A stretch of DNA of 64,000 bases from an uncultured Anaerofilum sp. (GTDB lineage Bacteria; Bacillota; Clostridia; Oscillospirales; Ruminococcaceae). The translations under genes and the position numbers were made by a program. The DNA lies in NCBI GenBank assembly GCA_944385935.1, contig CALWZC010000002.1, positions 1 through 64,000 on the forward strand, given 5' to 3'. Numbering within the stretch: position 1 is the first letter of the stretch; each line of letters starts with the position of its first letter. Shown one piece after another: positions 43,959-53,020 of the stretch. Below the pieces are notes generated by a model that saw only the letters and a program-made list of their open reading frames with translations, did not search any database and was not told the origin of the DNA.

Positions 43959-44843
43959 TTATTTCCTGTCAACCAATGCAATTTGGTGGTATAAGTATTG
44001 CATATCTTCAGGCGGAGGGGTAAAAAACCACTCCTCTTTTTGGTTTAGAAAGGATGGAATTTTCATACCAAAACAATGCAATGCCTGCCTTTGGATAGGG
44101 GCAGCCGTATTTTCTCCATAAAGCCAATCTCCTGCCAATGGATGCCCCAGTGCCGCCATATGAACCCGAATCTGGTGGGTTCTTCCTGTAACCAACCGCA
44201 GCCGCAGCAAACTATATCCATTGCCCACAGCCAACACTGTATATTGTGTTGTACTAGGCTGCCCCAAAGGAGAAACTTCCCTTTTTATCACTGACCCATC
44301 ACAGCGGGCAATAGGTAAATCCACTTGCCCATCGCCTAGGGGCATTTCTCCCATTGCAACAGCCAAATAGACCTTTTCCACATATTTGGGCAACAATGCG
44401 GCAGAATAAGAATTCTTCGCCACCAAAACCAAACCAGAGGTATCTTTGTCTAGTCGATTCACAGGGCGAAAAACTCCCTGTTGTCCTCTGGATGCCAGCA
44501 CCCCCATCCACCCATTTCCAAGGGTATTTTCCCAATGGTTTAATGTGGGATGTACCACCAAACCAGCAGGCTTATCCAGCAAAACAAAATGCTCTGTTTC
44601 CTTCACAATTTGCAGTGCCATGGGCTGGGGTTTTAGTTCTCCGAATTCCTCTGTAAGCCAAAGAGAAATTTCATCTCCTTTTTTTACAATGTAGTTGGTA
44701 TGTTGCGAAACTCCGTTGACCAAAATTCCCCATTGCCCATATTTCACCTGCTTCAGCAATGCAGCCGATACCTCTTTACTGCGCAAAAATGGCCCCAACT
44801 TGGTTCCCTCTTGCCCATCTTCTACCCAAAATTTTAGCCACAT
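43959..44843 (-). CDS. RluA family pseudouridine synthase
   Basis: 294 residues. An S4-like N-terminal domain (about 10-75) precedes the catalytic domain with the active-site Asp in NRLDKDTSGLVLVAK and the C-terminal GRTHQIRVHMAALGHPLAGDWLYG. The enzyme converts uridine to pseudouridine in 23S rRNA or tRNA; which site cannot be read. It is divergent from rnpB, with about 85 nt between. Confidence 0.93.
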   Translation of the reverse strand: MWLKFWVEDGQEGTKLGPFLRSKEVSAALLKQVKYGQWGILVNGVSQHTNYIVKKGDEISLWLTEEFGELKPQPMALQIVKETEHFVLLDKPAGLVVHPTLNHWENTLGNGWMGVLASRGQQGVFRPVNRLDKDTSGLVLVAKNSYSAALLPKYVEKVYLAVAMGEMPLGDGQVDLPIARCDGSVIKREVSPLGQPSTTQYTVLAVGNGYSLLRLRLVTGRTHQIRVHMAALGHPLAGDWLYGENTAAPIQRQALHCFGMKIPSFLNQKEEWFFTPPPEDMQYLYHQIALVDRK

Positions 44844-44893
44844 GCTTTTTCCGCCCTTCTACGTATTCCTTGCCTTTCCATTATATCTGCCCC

Positions 44894-44922
44894 TTGTTTT
44901 TCTGTCAAAAAAGTGGTATAAT
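44894..44922 (+). promoter_or_regulatory. Promoter of rnpB
   Basis: TTGTTT (44894-44899), 17-nt spacer and TATAAT (44917-44922), placing the RNA start near 44930. Confidence 0.8.
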
Positions 44923-44931
44923 ACCCAGCGA

Positions 44932-45262
44932 AAAACAAGTGAAACATACGGCGGCGGCAGGCTTGACCTGCTGAGGAAAGTCCGGGCTTCACAAGGGATG
45001 GTAACTGCTAACGGCAGCCGGGGGTGACCCTAGGGATAGTGCAACAGAAATAGACCGCCCTCTTTTGGGGGTAAGGATGGAAAGGCGAGGTAAGAGCTCA
45101 CCAGCGCACTGGCGACTTTGCGGCTATGTAAACCCTACCAGAAGCAACACCCGTATGGAACTATGTGTACCCTGCACGTTCCGGAGGTGGCACGAGCTGT
45201 GCGGCAACGCTCAGCCAAGACAGATCGTCGTTTAATACAAAACCCGGCTTATGGTTCAGTTG
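44932..45262 (+). ncRNA. rnpB: RNase P RNA, class A
   Basis: This is the catalytic RNA of RNase P, which removes tRNA 5' leaders. Diagnostic parts: GAGGAAAGTCCGGGCT (conserved region I, 44973 onward), ACAGAAATAGACCGCC, GGTAAGAGCTCACCAGC, and near the 3' end CCCGGCTTATGGTTCAG, which pairs back with the 5' region. The loops fit the ancestral (A) class rather than the Bacillus type. Ends are approximate. Confidence 0.95.
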
Positions 45263-45270
45263 TTTTTCAT

Positions 45271-45308
45271 AAAAAAGCCCGATTCCTTTAAAGAATCGGG
45301 CTTTTTTT
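45271..45308. terminator. Bidirectional terminator between rnpB and bofA
   Basis: AAAAAGCCCGATTC and its complement GAATCGGGCTTTTT around a 7-nt loop, with T-runs in both directions. Confidence 0.92.
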
Positions 45309-45334
45309 CTTTGTTTGTCATTTTCCCAAAATAT

Positions 45335-45604
45335 TTATGCCACTCCAAACAAAACACGCAACAATAGCAAAGTGACCACACCCGGCGCACCCAACACCAC
45401 TGCCACAAAAGATGTAAACCAGTTGAGAGAAAGCGTAATGCCGCTATAAGGTGCCATCACAGCCAATACTCCCAACATTCCCACACCACAAACACTGGCA
45501 GAAAGGGCTTTTGTAAACGCTCCTTTGCACTTGCTGGCTCCTGCTGCCGTTCCCAAAAGGCTCACCAGCCCAAAAAACAAGGTTACCGCATACAACTTTG
45601 TCAT
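45335..45604 (-). CDS. bofA: Pro-sigma-K processing inhibitor BofA family protein
   Basis: 89 residues from the ATG at 45604 (GAGGG upstream; a GTG four codons earlier overlaps another purine run). Two or three membrane helices occupy most of the protein, ending in the conserved NWFTSFVAVVLGAPGVVTLLLL region of BofA. In Bacillus it holds the SpoIVFB protease inactive in the forespore outer membrane until pro-sigma-K must be cleaved. It follows a yaaL-like gene, the same pairing as in Bacillus (yaaL-bofA). Confidence 0.9.
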   Translation of the reverse strand: MTKLYAVTLFFGLVSLLGTAAGASKCKGAFTKALSASVCGVGMLGVLAVMAPYSGITLSLNWFTSFVAVVLGAPGVVTLLLLRVLFGVA

Positions 45605-45672
45605 TTTATCCCTCACACTCCTGTTTTTTTACTCTTCTTTATTTTCTATAGTATATTATTCATATAGTTCTA

Positions 45673-45933
45673 TTATCCAAAAGCAAACCATTTTTTTGGT
45701 CTTGGCTGGGGTTTTTCGCTTTCTTTCACCTGTCGCAGCAAATACCGGTATTCACATTCCAAGGATAGCCGCCGATAAATATGGGCCTCAATCAATTCTG
45801 GGTCTGTTTCCATATCAAATAGTTCCTCGTTGTGCTTTTTTTCTTCCAAGCAATGTTTTAGCTGCTTTTCAAAGTACGCCCTATCCTGTATCACTGGGCA
45901 AAATTCCTCTTGCTGTGTATGTTGGTCTTTCAC
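45673..45933 (-). CDS. yaaL: YaaL-like DUF2508 protein
   Basis: 86 residues from GTG 45933, preceded by GGAGGG at 8 nt; a frame start at 45963 (TTG) lacks a site. It is a charged helical protein with the YaaL pattern (TDPELIEAHIYRRLSLECEYRYLLRQ) and a basic tail. Function is unknown. It precedes bofA by 68 nt, as in Bacillus. A TTGTTA-16-TATAGT promoter lies upstream at 46029-46056. Confidence 0.85.
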   Translation of the reverse strand: MKDQHTQQEEFCPVIQDRAYFEKQLKHCLEEKKHNEELFDMETDPELIEAHIYRRLSLECEYRYLLRQVKESEKPQPRPKKWFAFG

Positions 45934-46026
45934 TGGGCATCCCTCCACTAATATTCTATGCAAACAGTTTTGCCGCAGAACGGAAAATTATTCCAACCCC
46001 AATAATTAAAATTTACTTTCAAGCCC

Positions 46027-46051
46027 AAACTATACTATATAAGTGTAGTTT
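46027..46051. promoter_or_regulatory. Inverted repeat overlapping the yaaL promoter
   Basis: AAACTATAC-N7-GTGTAGTTT, one mismatch between arms, covers the -10 (TATAGT, 46034-46029) and part of the spacer of the yaaL-bofA promoter. It may be an operator. Its AACTATAC half resembles the element at the Rrf2 gene's promoter. Confidence 0.45.
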
Positions 46052-46056
46052 AACAA
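46029..46056 (-). promoter_or_regulatory. Promoter of yaaL-bofA
   Basis: Minus strand TTGTTA (46056-46051), 16-nt spacer and TATAGT (46034-46029). Confidence 0.6.
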
Positions 46057-46124
46057 AATATCTTTGCTTTTGTTCTGCTTTTTTCGGCATTATTCCGTTT
46101 TTGTTCTGTTGCCTCTCTTTTCTC

Positions 46125-46152
46125 TTGCAAATTATAAAAATATCAATATAAT
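46125..46152 (+). promoter_or_regulatory. Promoter of the globin gene
   Basis: TTGCAA (46125-46130), 16-nt spacer and TATAAT (46147-46152). A GATAT-N3-ATATC palindrome (46162-46174) lies just downstream, near the transcript start. Confidence 0.65.
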
Positions 46153-46211
46153 ATAGCTACAGATATTTTATATCAATAATAATTTTATTTTTTATAGAGG
46201 TGTTATCCATT

Positions 46212-46646
46212 ATGTTAGATGCAAAAACCATTGAAATTGTAAAATCCACTGTTCCCGCTTTGAAAGAACACGGCATGGAAATTACCACCACTTTTTACAA
46301 GAACATGTTTGCCCAAAATCCAGAGGTAAAGGGATTGTTCAGCATGGAGAAGCAGCAATCTGGACAGCAACCCAAAGCATTGGCAATGTCCATTTTGGCA
46401 GCCGCCCAGAACATTGACAACCTTTCTGCTATCACTCCTCTTGTGGAGAAAATTGGTCAGGTTCATTGCAATGCACAAGTAAAGCCTGAACACTACCCCA
46501 TTGTAGGCAAACACCTTTTGGGTGCTATTAAAGAGGTGTTGGGCGATGCTGCAACAGATGAGGTTTTAGAGGCATGGGGCAAGACCTATCAGGTTTTGGC
46601 AGAAGTGTTTATCAACAAAGAAAAATCCATCTATGAATCTCACTAA
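46212..46646 (+). CDS. Single-domain globin (flavohemoglobin-like heme domain)
   Basis: 144 residues from the ATG at 46212 (AGAGG upstream); an in-frame start four codons earlier is less well placed. It matches the N-terminal heme domain of flavohemoglobins: proximal His85 in [12 protein letters not shown], distal Tyr29 (B10) and Gln53 (E7), and [11 protein letters not shown]. The reductase part with FAD and NAD domains is absent; the protein stops at the end of the globin fold. Such proteins bind O2 or NO. The pocket residues are those of NO dioxygenases, so NO or oxygen detoxification is a reasonable inference, with an electron donor supplied from elsewhere. Confidence 0.92.
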   Translation: MLDAKTIEIVKSTVPALKEHGMEITTTFYKNMFAQNPEVKGLFSMEKQQSGQQPKALAMSILAAAQNIDNLSAITPLVEKIGQVHCNAQVKPEHYPIVGKHLLGAIKEVLGDAATDEVLEAWGKTYQVLAEVFINKEKSIYESH

Positions 46647-46680
46647 TTCTGGAGTCTATAACAAATTACCATAACAGGAA

Positions 46681-46714
46681 AACGACACTCTACTTTTCTT
46701 TCATAGAGTGTCGT
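46681..46714 (+). terminator. Terminator of the globin gene
   Basis: AACGACACTCTA and its exact complement around an 11-nt loop, followed by TTTTTATTG. It also lies just past the stop codon of the convergent ParB-like gene. Confidence 0.85.
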
Positions 46715-46723
46715 TTTTATTGT

Positions 46724-48085
46724 TTATTTATCCCAGTAGCTGTGTATCAGTGGTAAAAAGATATCTTTTCTGTCCTCGTTTTCTATTAAATAATCAATAA
46801 ATACCTGTTCCACCTCAGGGTCATCCTTTATATCTACCAACAGTATATATGCTGTTTCACGGAGAGATTTTACCCTTGTATGTTTAATACACCAAATGGC
46901 TGCTTTTTTAAACTGTTCTGTATCTTTATATTTTAAAAGAGTTAAAATCCCTTCTGCTTTTTGTGCACTTGGAGGATAGTCCCGATTGCCTAAATGGTCA
47001 AAGTCATCAACAACAGCTTTTTCCCCACTTGGCGGACAATACTTAGCAAAATATTTCTCTAATTCTTGGTTGAGAATATCTATATTTGTATCAAAGGACA
47101 ATCCTGCCCCTTTGAGATTTACATATTCCTGTAAAGTGGGATATTTTTTTACAGACCCCAGATACTCTGGTTCCCATTGCCGAGTTGACAACCTCCCTGC
47201 ACCGTTTTTTATGGTTCCTTCTGGCAAGGTTGTTTTATCAGTGGGTTGGTACTCTTTGGGTATCTCTCCAACATCTACTTCTATCCCCGAAAAAATCAAT
47301 TTTCGTTTTTCCCGTTTTCCATTTTTAACAGTACAGCTATATCCCCAAGGAAAAATCATGATGCAAGGCACTGGAATTCCCAACAATGCCGCTGCACAAG
47401 CTCTATGGTGTCCGTCCAGCACAATGTTTAAACAAGACTGGAAATTATACACCAGAATAGGAGGGAGTTTCCCTGTTTTCTGAAACATTTCCTTGTAATA
47501 CTGTACACGTTCGGGATTGTAACATTTTGCTCCTTGGGTTGGATATAAATAGGCGGGTTCTCCATTGATGTACTGACCATAATCTGTAGGAAGAATTGCT
47601 GTACCTTGCTTTCTTTCCAATTCATTGGATACATTCCAAAAAAAATTTTCTTCGCCATCTGTAGGGAAGCACTCTCCATATCCAATGGCATACAAACCGC
47701 TTTCCAACAATTTTAGAATTGGATTCAACCCTTCAATGGAACTTTCCAAATTCTCAAAAGGCTTTTCTGCATACTTGCTATACTGCCGAACTTCTTCACA
47801 AGTTACAGTTTCTCTGCCGTACCCTGTTGCTAGCCAGCCCATACAGGTTGGACACCCATAGCCATTGTATTGGGCTAAAGGCACACCATACAGGGAAATC
47901 CGAGAGCAATAACCAATATCATCATCCCTACTACTATAGGCTGCCCTTTCTTTCAATGCACCTTTGCCTTGTATATGTACTATTTTTGCCTCTTTTACAC
48001 AGCAGCAGTCTACAATCTCCACCTTCGTTGGCAGACATTCCACTTTCAAAGATTCATCTTTCATTTTCTTCCCAAAAGGCCACAT
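46724..48085 (-). CDS. Solitary Cys-rich protein with ParB/sulfiredoxin-like motif
   Basis: 453 residues, AAAGGAG before the ATG. The only recognisable motif is VLDGHHRACAAALLGIP (residues 222-238), the nucleotide-binding turn of the ParB/sulfiredoxin-like fold, within a region (about 160-245) that also has a PILVYNF strand. It is not a chromosome-partition ParB: there is no helix-turn-helix and no parA. It has 16 cysteines, including CCC at 27-29 and GCPTCMGW at 78-84. The C-terminus (about 375-450) is helical, with repeats of alternating charged and hydrophobic residues that may be HEAT-like. No signal peptide. It is flanked by hairpins and has no operon partner. Function is unknown. Confidence 0.8.
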   Translation of the reverse strand: MWPFGKKMKDESLKVECLPTKVEIVDCCCVKEAKIVHIQGKGALKERAAYSSRDDDIGYCSRISLYGVPLAQYNGYGCPTCMGWLATGYGRETVTCEEVRQYSKYAEKPFENLESSIEGLNPILKLLESGLYAIGYGECFPTDGEENFFWNVSNELERKQGTAILPTDYGQYINGEPAYLYPTQGAKCYNPERVQYYKEMFQKTGKLPPILVYNFQSCLNIVLDGHHRACAAALLGIPVPCIMIFPWGYSCTVKNGKREKRKLIFSGIEVDVGEIPKEYQPTDKTTLPEGTIKNGAGRLSTRQWEPEYLGSVKKYPTLQEYVNLKGAGLSFDTNIDILNQELEKYFAKYCPPSGEKAVVDDFDHLGNRDYPPSAQKAEGILTLLKYKDTEQFKKAAIWCIKHTRVKSLRETAYILLVDIKDDPEVEQVFIDYLIENEDRKDIFLPLIHSYWDK

Positions 48086-48116
48086 CTTCTTTTCTCCTTT
48101 CTGTGATATTGCTTTT

Positions 48117-48158
48117 CTATCCCAAAGCCCACGGTCATATCCGTGACCTTTGGGATAG
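48117..48158. terminator. Large hairpin between rnr and the ParB-like gene
   Basis: CTATCCCAAAG with its complement CTTTGGGATAG encloses an inner ACGG/CCGT stem. T-rich sequence follows only on the plus strand, so it is a poor terminator for rnr on the minus strand. Confidence 0.55.
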
Positions 48159-48174
48159 TTTTTATTACACCTTC

Positions 48175-50253
48175 TTATGCAAGGTCAAAATCAATCTTTC
48201 CAGTGCTTACCGATGCAGCAATACACTTTACTTTTACAGCGTCGCCTAAACGCCAGTTTCTTCCAGTGAAAGGGTCATCAATGGCAATTCCATCTACTAC
48301 AATGGGCTCTCCTCGGCTTAACCGTGTAATGTGTACCAATCCCTCTACGGTGTCAGGTAGTTCCACATATAGTCCATGATTGGTAACACCGGAAACCACA
48401 CCATCAAACACCTGCCCCACCTTGGTTTTCATATACTCTGCTTTGTAGCAATCCTCTATGGTTCGTTCTGTTTGCATGGCAACCAGTTCCCTTTGGCTGC
48501 TTTGTAGGCTTGCCTTTTCTGCAAACTGTCCAAAACGTTTGTCTAGGTTTTTATGGCCTTCCAGTGCGGCGGACAAAATGCGATGAATGGCAAGGTCTGG
48601 ATAGCGTCGAATAGGGCTAGTGAAATGGGCATAGTCTTCTAAAGCAAGGCTAAAATGTCCCTTTGGCAATGGCTCATACTTTGCTTTGCTCATAGCACGA
48701 AGCACCGCCGTGTGTACTGCCCGTTCCAAACCTGTTCCCTTTGTTTTATCCAACAGACGGGAAAACTCCAAAGGAGAGGGCTGGTCACTGAGGGAAACAT
48801 TTACCCCTGCTGCCTTTAACATGGTTTTAAGCCGTTCAATGCGTTCTTCATCAGGGGCAGTATGCACCCGATAAACAAAGGGCAACCCTTTACTTTTTCC
48901 CTCTATGGCGGCACAAGTGTTGGCCATGAGCATAAAGGACTCAATCATTTCTTCGGTTTGTCCTCGTTGTGCCTTGCAAACTCCAATACATTTCCCTTGC
49001 TCATCCAGCAACAGTTTGGATTCTCCGCTTTCAATCTCCATTCCGCCCCGCTTTTTTCTTCGGGCATTTAGCACCTGATGCAGTTTTTGCATTTCCACAA
49101 GCTGCGGGAAAACATTGCTGTATTTTTGCTGAATGGTTTGGTCTGCCTCTCCTGCCAACAATTGATTTAATTCTGTATACACACCTTTTACCCTACTGTG
49201 GATAATGGTTTTTACAAAGCGGTAAGACTGCAAACCGCCCTGCTTGTCCAATTCCATCAAACAGGAAAATGCCAATCGGTCTACCCCTTCATTGAGGCTA
49301 CATACTCCATTAGAAAGTTCCTTTGGCAACATGGGGATTACATCATCTGCATAATACACCGATGTTCCCCGACGGAATGCCTCTCTGTCCAACTCGCTAT
49401 GGGCTGCAACAAACCAGCTCACATCTGCAATATGCACACCCAGTCGCCAGCCTTTGTTTGTAGCTTCCAAACTGATGGCATCGTCAATATCTTTGGTGGA
49501 AGCACCATCAATGGTAAAAATATCCCAATCTCTCAGGTCAAGGCGTTCCACCAATTCCACAGCAGGAATCTCAAAGTTTTCCAGTGCTTGTGCTTCTTTC
49601 AGCACCTCTGGGGGAAATTGTTTTTGCAAATCTTGGCTATATAGAATACTGCGTGCACAGTCCTTTGCACTTTCTCCAGAGCCAAACACACGCACAATTT
49701 CCACCCGATGGTCTTCATGGTTGTCTGCTCGTCGGCTAAGCAATGCAGCTGCACGCTCTCCCGGCTCTACATCCTGTTGAAAGCTTCGACGAATCCGCAA
49801 GGGGGTTTCTGGGGCATCGTCTGGCACCAGTACCAGCTTTCCGGCTCCTTGCCGTTCCACAGTTCCTACAAATTCCTGTCGCATGGATACAATGGCTACT
49901 ACTTCTCCTTCTCGGCTACCGGGAACACGGGGGCGGTCAAAAAGCTGAATTTCCACTTGGTCTCCTGGCATAGCTCCTTGTAAAGAACGCCCAGGAACAA
50001 AAATATCGCCACTTTCATCTAAGGGATGGGCAAAGCCAAAGGTTTTCCCCAGTTTTACAATGGTGCATGGAATGCCCTTCCGCTTTTTTTGAATCAAAAA
50101 ATATAAATCTCCCCTGCGAGCAATTTGCCTTTTTTCTAGTAAAATTTCCAGTCCACGACTTACCTTTTTATCATTTCCAATTTTCCGTTTTAGTTCTTTT
50201 CTGCTTCGGGGTGCTGATTGCAGTTCCCGCAAAATTTTTCCTTGAATCGACAT
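48175..50253 (-). CDS. rnr: Ribonuclease R
   Basis: 692 residues, 3'-to-5' exoribonuclease that degrades structured RNA. Domain order: N-terminal winged helix (about 1-65), two cold-shock OB domains, the RNB catalytic domain with GASTKDIDDAISLE (the Asp residues coordinate the metal) and HIADVS, and a C-terminal S1 domain (about 615-690). There is no long basic tail. It follows secG, as in many Firmicutes, with a terminator-like hairpin between them. smpB, which often follows, is absent. Confidence 0.97.
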   Translation of the reverse strand: MSIQGKILRELQSAPRSRKELKRKIGNDKKVSRGLEILLEKRQIARRGDLYFLIQKKRKGIPCTIVKLGKTFGFAHPLDESGDIFVPGRSLQGAMPGDQVEIQLFDRPRVPGSREGEVVAIVSMRQEFVGTVERQGAGKLVLVPDDAPETPLRIRRSFQQDVEPGERAAALLSRRADNHEDHRVEIVRVFGSGESAKDCARSILYSQDLQKQFPPEVLKEAQALENFEIPAVELVERLDLRDWDIFTIDGASTKDIDDAISLEATNKGWRLGVHIADVSWFVAAHSELDREAFRRGTSVYYADDVIPMLPKELSNGVCSLNEGVDRLAFSCLMELDKQGGLQSYRFVKTIIHSRVKGVYTELNQLLAGEADQTIQQKYSNVFPQLVEMQKLHQVLNARRKKRGGMEIESGESKLLLDEQGKCIGVCKAQRGQTEEMIESFMLMANTCAAIEGKSKGLPFVYRVHTAPDEERIERLKTMLKAAGVNVSLSDQPSPLEFSRLLDKTKGTGLERAVHTAVLRAMSKAKYEPLPKGHFSLALEDYAHFTSPIRRYPDLAIHRILSAALEGHKNLDKRFGQFAEKASLQSSQRELVAMQTERTIEDCYKAEYMKTKVGQVFDGVVSGVTNHGLYVELPDTVEGLVHITRLSRGEPIVVDGIAIDDPFTGRNWRLGDAVKVKCIAASVSTGKIDFDLA

Positions 50254-50333
50254 ATATTCCCTCCATAGTATCCATTACTTTTGCAATATAGTGTTTTGTT
50301 TTTTTATAGATTTTATTCTTATACGCAAAAAAC

Positions 50334-50380
50334 AGGGAAAAACACCGCTGGCACCACAGCCAAAAGCAGCGTTTCTCCCT
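50334..50380 (-). terminator. Terminator-like hairpin between secG and rnr
   Basis: On the minus strand GGGAGAAACGCTG pairs with CAGCGGTGTTTTTCCC with small bulges, followed by TGTTTTTTGC. Confidence 0.7.
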
Positions 50381-50408
50381 GTTTAATCCTGTGCATTGAT
50401 TGCTCTTT

Positions 50409-50654
50409 TTACAGTCGAGCAGATAAAACGCAGGTGAGAATGGACAGCACAAACAGCACAATTCCTGCATAGCGTGTAGCCACTGCCAGCTTTGCGCTCT
50501 GGGTCATCCGTCCGCGGGTATCATCGTTCATGGGGCCACCCATGATGGCAGTGGAAAGACCACGACCCTTAGACTCTTGTTTCAACACCAACAGAGTAAT
50601 GAAAATACAGGTCACAATCAGCACCACGCTGCCGATGATTTCAAAGATACTCAT
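50409..50654 (-). CDS. secG: Preprotein translocase subunit SecG
   Basis: 81 residues from the ATG at 50654, with GGAGG 8 nt upstream. Two membrane helices (about 4-24 and 56-78) flank the conserved VLKQESKGRGLSTAIMGG cytoplasmic loop. SecG is the small accessory subunit of the SecYEG channel. Promoter at 50686-50714. Confidence 0.95.
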   Translation of the reverse strand: MSIFEIIGSVVLIVTCIFITLLVLKQESKGRGLSTAIMGGPMNDDTRGRMTQSAKLAVATRYAGIVLFVLSILTCVLSARL

Positions 50655-50685
50655 TTCCGCTACCTCCAATTATAGTACATTGCTT

Positions 50686-50714
50686 ATCATAGCATATTGC
50701 CCTTGTAAATGCAA
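50686..50714 (-). promoter_or_regulatory. Promoter of secG
   Basis: Minus strand TTGCAT (50714-50709), 17-nt spacer and TATGAT (50691-50686). Confidence 0.65.
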
Positions 50715-50759
50715 CCTAAAAAGACAGCAAGATTCCTTGTTTTTCCCTTTTGGCAACAA

Positions 50760-53006
50760 TTACAGCTCCATAGTAATTTGCCGTTGCAAATCTTTTTCTC
50801 GCAACAAAGCACCAGTAGCAGGCAAATTTTGCACTTGATACCGGCTTTCGTTGGTCAAACCGACACTTTCCAACTTGCAAATATCTGTAATGGATTGATT
50901 TTTCTTTAAGGTTACCACAGCAACCCCTGCACTGGTCTTAGTTTGCTTTTCTGCAATTTGTACTGTATTCACTACCAGCAATCTGGTACCACCAATAAAC
51001 ACCGCAATCATGCAATCTTGCGGAATATACCGCAAATGCACCAATTTTTCTTTTCCGCTATAAGCATTGATGAGCTTTCGGCGGTTGTTTTTGGTGGCAT
51101 AGCTTTCCATGGGAATTTTGGCACATTTTCCACTTTCAAAGAAAAAGAGCATGTAACCGCTGTAATCGTTGGTCACTGCCAAATACAAGGGGCTTTCCCC
51201 TTCTTCCATTCCCAGCTTTGCGGCAACAAAATCTCCCAGTTGGCTAGCTTTTCCGTCCTCAAAATCCCCTGCACGGCATTTATATACCTGTTGTTTGTTG
51301 GTAAAAAACAACAAATGTGCATTGTTTTTGGTTTCCAACTGGCACAAAACTTCATCCCCATCCTTCAGCTTTTGCTCTCCAGACATCCGCAAGGACTGGG
51401 GGGTAATTTTTTTGAAATATCCCTCTTTGGTAAAGAACACAGTAACAGGATAGTCGGGCATTGTATTTTCTTCTTCCTGTTCCTGCTCCTGTACAGCATC
51501 ATACAAAATTTCACTCTTTCGAGGAGTGCCGTATTTTTTTGCAACCTTCTCCAATTCAGAGATAATAATTCTCCGCATTTTTGCAGGGCTTTTTAAAACA
51601 TCCTGCAATTTTTGGATTTCCTTTTCCAAATCGGCAATTTCAGTGGTTCGCTTTAGAATATATTCCCTGTTTAGATGGCGCAGCTTAATTTCTGCCACAT
51701 ATTCTGCTTGCAGTTGGTCAATACCAAAACCAATCATCAAGTTGGGAACCACCTCGGCATCCTCCTCAGTTTCCCGAACAATGCGAATGGCTTTGTCAAT
51801 GTCCAACAAAATGGCCTCCAAGCCTTTTAGCAAATGCAACCGCTTTTCCTTGCCTGTCAATTCAAAAAAGGTTCTGCGGCGGACACACTCAGTACGGAAC
51901 GCAGTCCACTCCTGCAAAATTTCCCATACCCCCATTACACGGGGCTGCCCAGATACCAGAATATTGAAGTTACAGGAAAAGCTGTCTTCTAGGGGAGTAA
52001 TTTTCATTAGCTTTGCCATGAGCTTTTCCGGGTCTTGTCCACGTTTTAGGTCAATGGCCAACTTTAAACCGTGTAGGTCAGTTTCATCACGCATATCGCT
52101 GATTTCTTTGACTTTGCCACTTTTTACATGTTCAGCAATTTTGTCCATAATGGCTTCAATGGTAGTTGTTGGGGGGATTTGTGTCACTTCTACCATATTG
52201 CTTTCCTTGCTGTATTGCCATTTTGCCCGAACCCGAACACTTCCCCTGCCTGTGTTGATGATTTTTTGCATTTCTTCTTCATTGTACAAAATGCTTCCGC
52301 CCCCTACAAAGTCAGGGCTGGGCAAGGTGGAAAGAATATCGTGGGCTGGGTCTTTCAGCAAAGCAACTGTAGTGGCACACAACTCCTGCAAATTAAAAGA
52401 ACAGATATTGCTTGCCATACCTACAGCAATACCCAAGGTATTGTTTGCCAAAATGGTGGGGAATGTTACCGGCAACAAGGTAGGTTCTGTGGTAGTTGCG
52501 TCATAGTTTGGCACAAAATCCACAGTTTCTTTTTCAATATCGTTGAACAGTTCCTCACATACTGGCTCTAGCTTTGCCTCTGTATATCGGCTGGCAGCAT
52601 AGGCCATATCCCGGCTGTATGCCTTACCAAAGTTTCCCTTGGAGTCCACATAGGGCAACAAAAGGCTTTCATTTCCTCTGCCCATACGCACCATGGTTTC
52701 ATAAATAGCCGCATCGCCATGGGGATTGAGGTGCATGGTGCTTCCCACAATATTGGCGGATTTTGTTCGTGCTTTTTTCAACAGCCCCATCTCATACATG
52801 GTATACAACAGCTTTCTGTGGGCAGGTTTAAAGCCATCAATTTCCGGCAATGCACGAGAAACAATAACGCTCATAGCGTAGGGCATATAGTTACTTTCCA
52901 AAGTGCGGGTAATTGGGGTTTCCAATACTTTACCCGCCGATAAAATTTCTACATGGTCACCCAGTTGGGGGCGGGCAAGGGTTCGTTTTGCTTGTTTTTT
53001 TGCCAT
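50760..53006 (-). CDS. parC: DNA topoisomerase IV-like subunit A
   Basis: 748 residues. The breakage-reunion domain has the catalytic Tyr in AASRYTEAKL near residue 135, preceded by SRALPEIDGFKPAHRKLLYTM and HLNPHGDAAIYETMVRM (the quinolone-contact region). A coiled-coil gate and a shortened, divergent C-terminal beta-pinwheel follow. The GyrA-box QRRGGKG is absent, so this is the decatenating (ParC) type rather than gyrase. It starts 14 nt after the subunit B gene and forms an A2B2 enzyme with it. It differs in several otherwise constant positions from common ParC, so it may be a distinct lineage (inference). Confidence 0.9.
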   Translation of the reverse strand: MAKKQAKRTLARPQLGDHVEILSAGKVLETPITRTLESNYMPYAMSVIVSRALPEIDGFKPAHRKLLYTMYEMGLLKKARTKSANIVGSTMHLNPHGDAAIYETMVRMGRGNESLLLPYVDSKGNFGKAYSRDMAYAASRYTEAKLEPVCEELFNDIEKETVDFVPNYDATTTEPTLLPVTFPTILANNTLGIAVGMASNICSFNLQELCATTVALLKDPAHDILSTLPSPDFVGGGSILYNEEEMQKIINTGRGSVRVRAKWQYSKESNMVEVTQIPPTTTIEAIMDKIAEHVKSGKVKEISDMRDETDLHGLKLAIDLKRGQDPEKLMAKLMKITPLEDSFSCNFNILVSGQPRVMGVWEILQEWTAFRTECVRRRTFFELTGKEKRLHLLKGLEAILLDIDKAIRIVRETEEDAEVVPNLMIGFGIDQLQAEYVAEIKLRHLNREYILKRTTEIADLEKEIQKLQDVLKSPAKMRRIIISELEKVAKKYGTPRKSEILYDAVQEQEQEEENTMPDYPVTVFFTKEGYFKKITPQSLRMSGEQKLKDGDEVLCQLETKNNAHLLFFTNKQQVYKCRAGDFEDGKASQLGDFVAAKLGMEEGESPLYLAVTNDYSGYMLFFFESGKCAKIPMESYATKNNRRKLINAYSGKEKLVHLRYIPQDCMIAVFIGGTRLLVVNTVQIAEKQTKTSAGVAVVTLKKNQSITDICKLESVGLTNESRYQVQNLPATGALLREKDLQRQITMEL

Positions 53007-53020
53007 AAGGCCCTCCTTTT

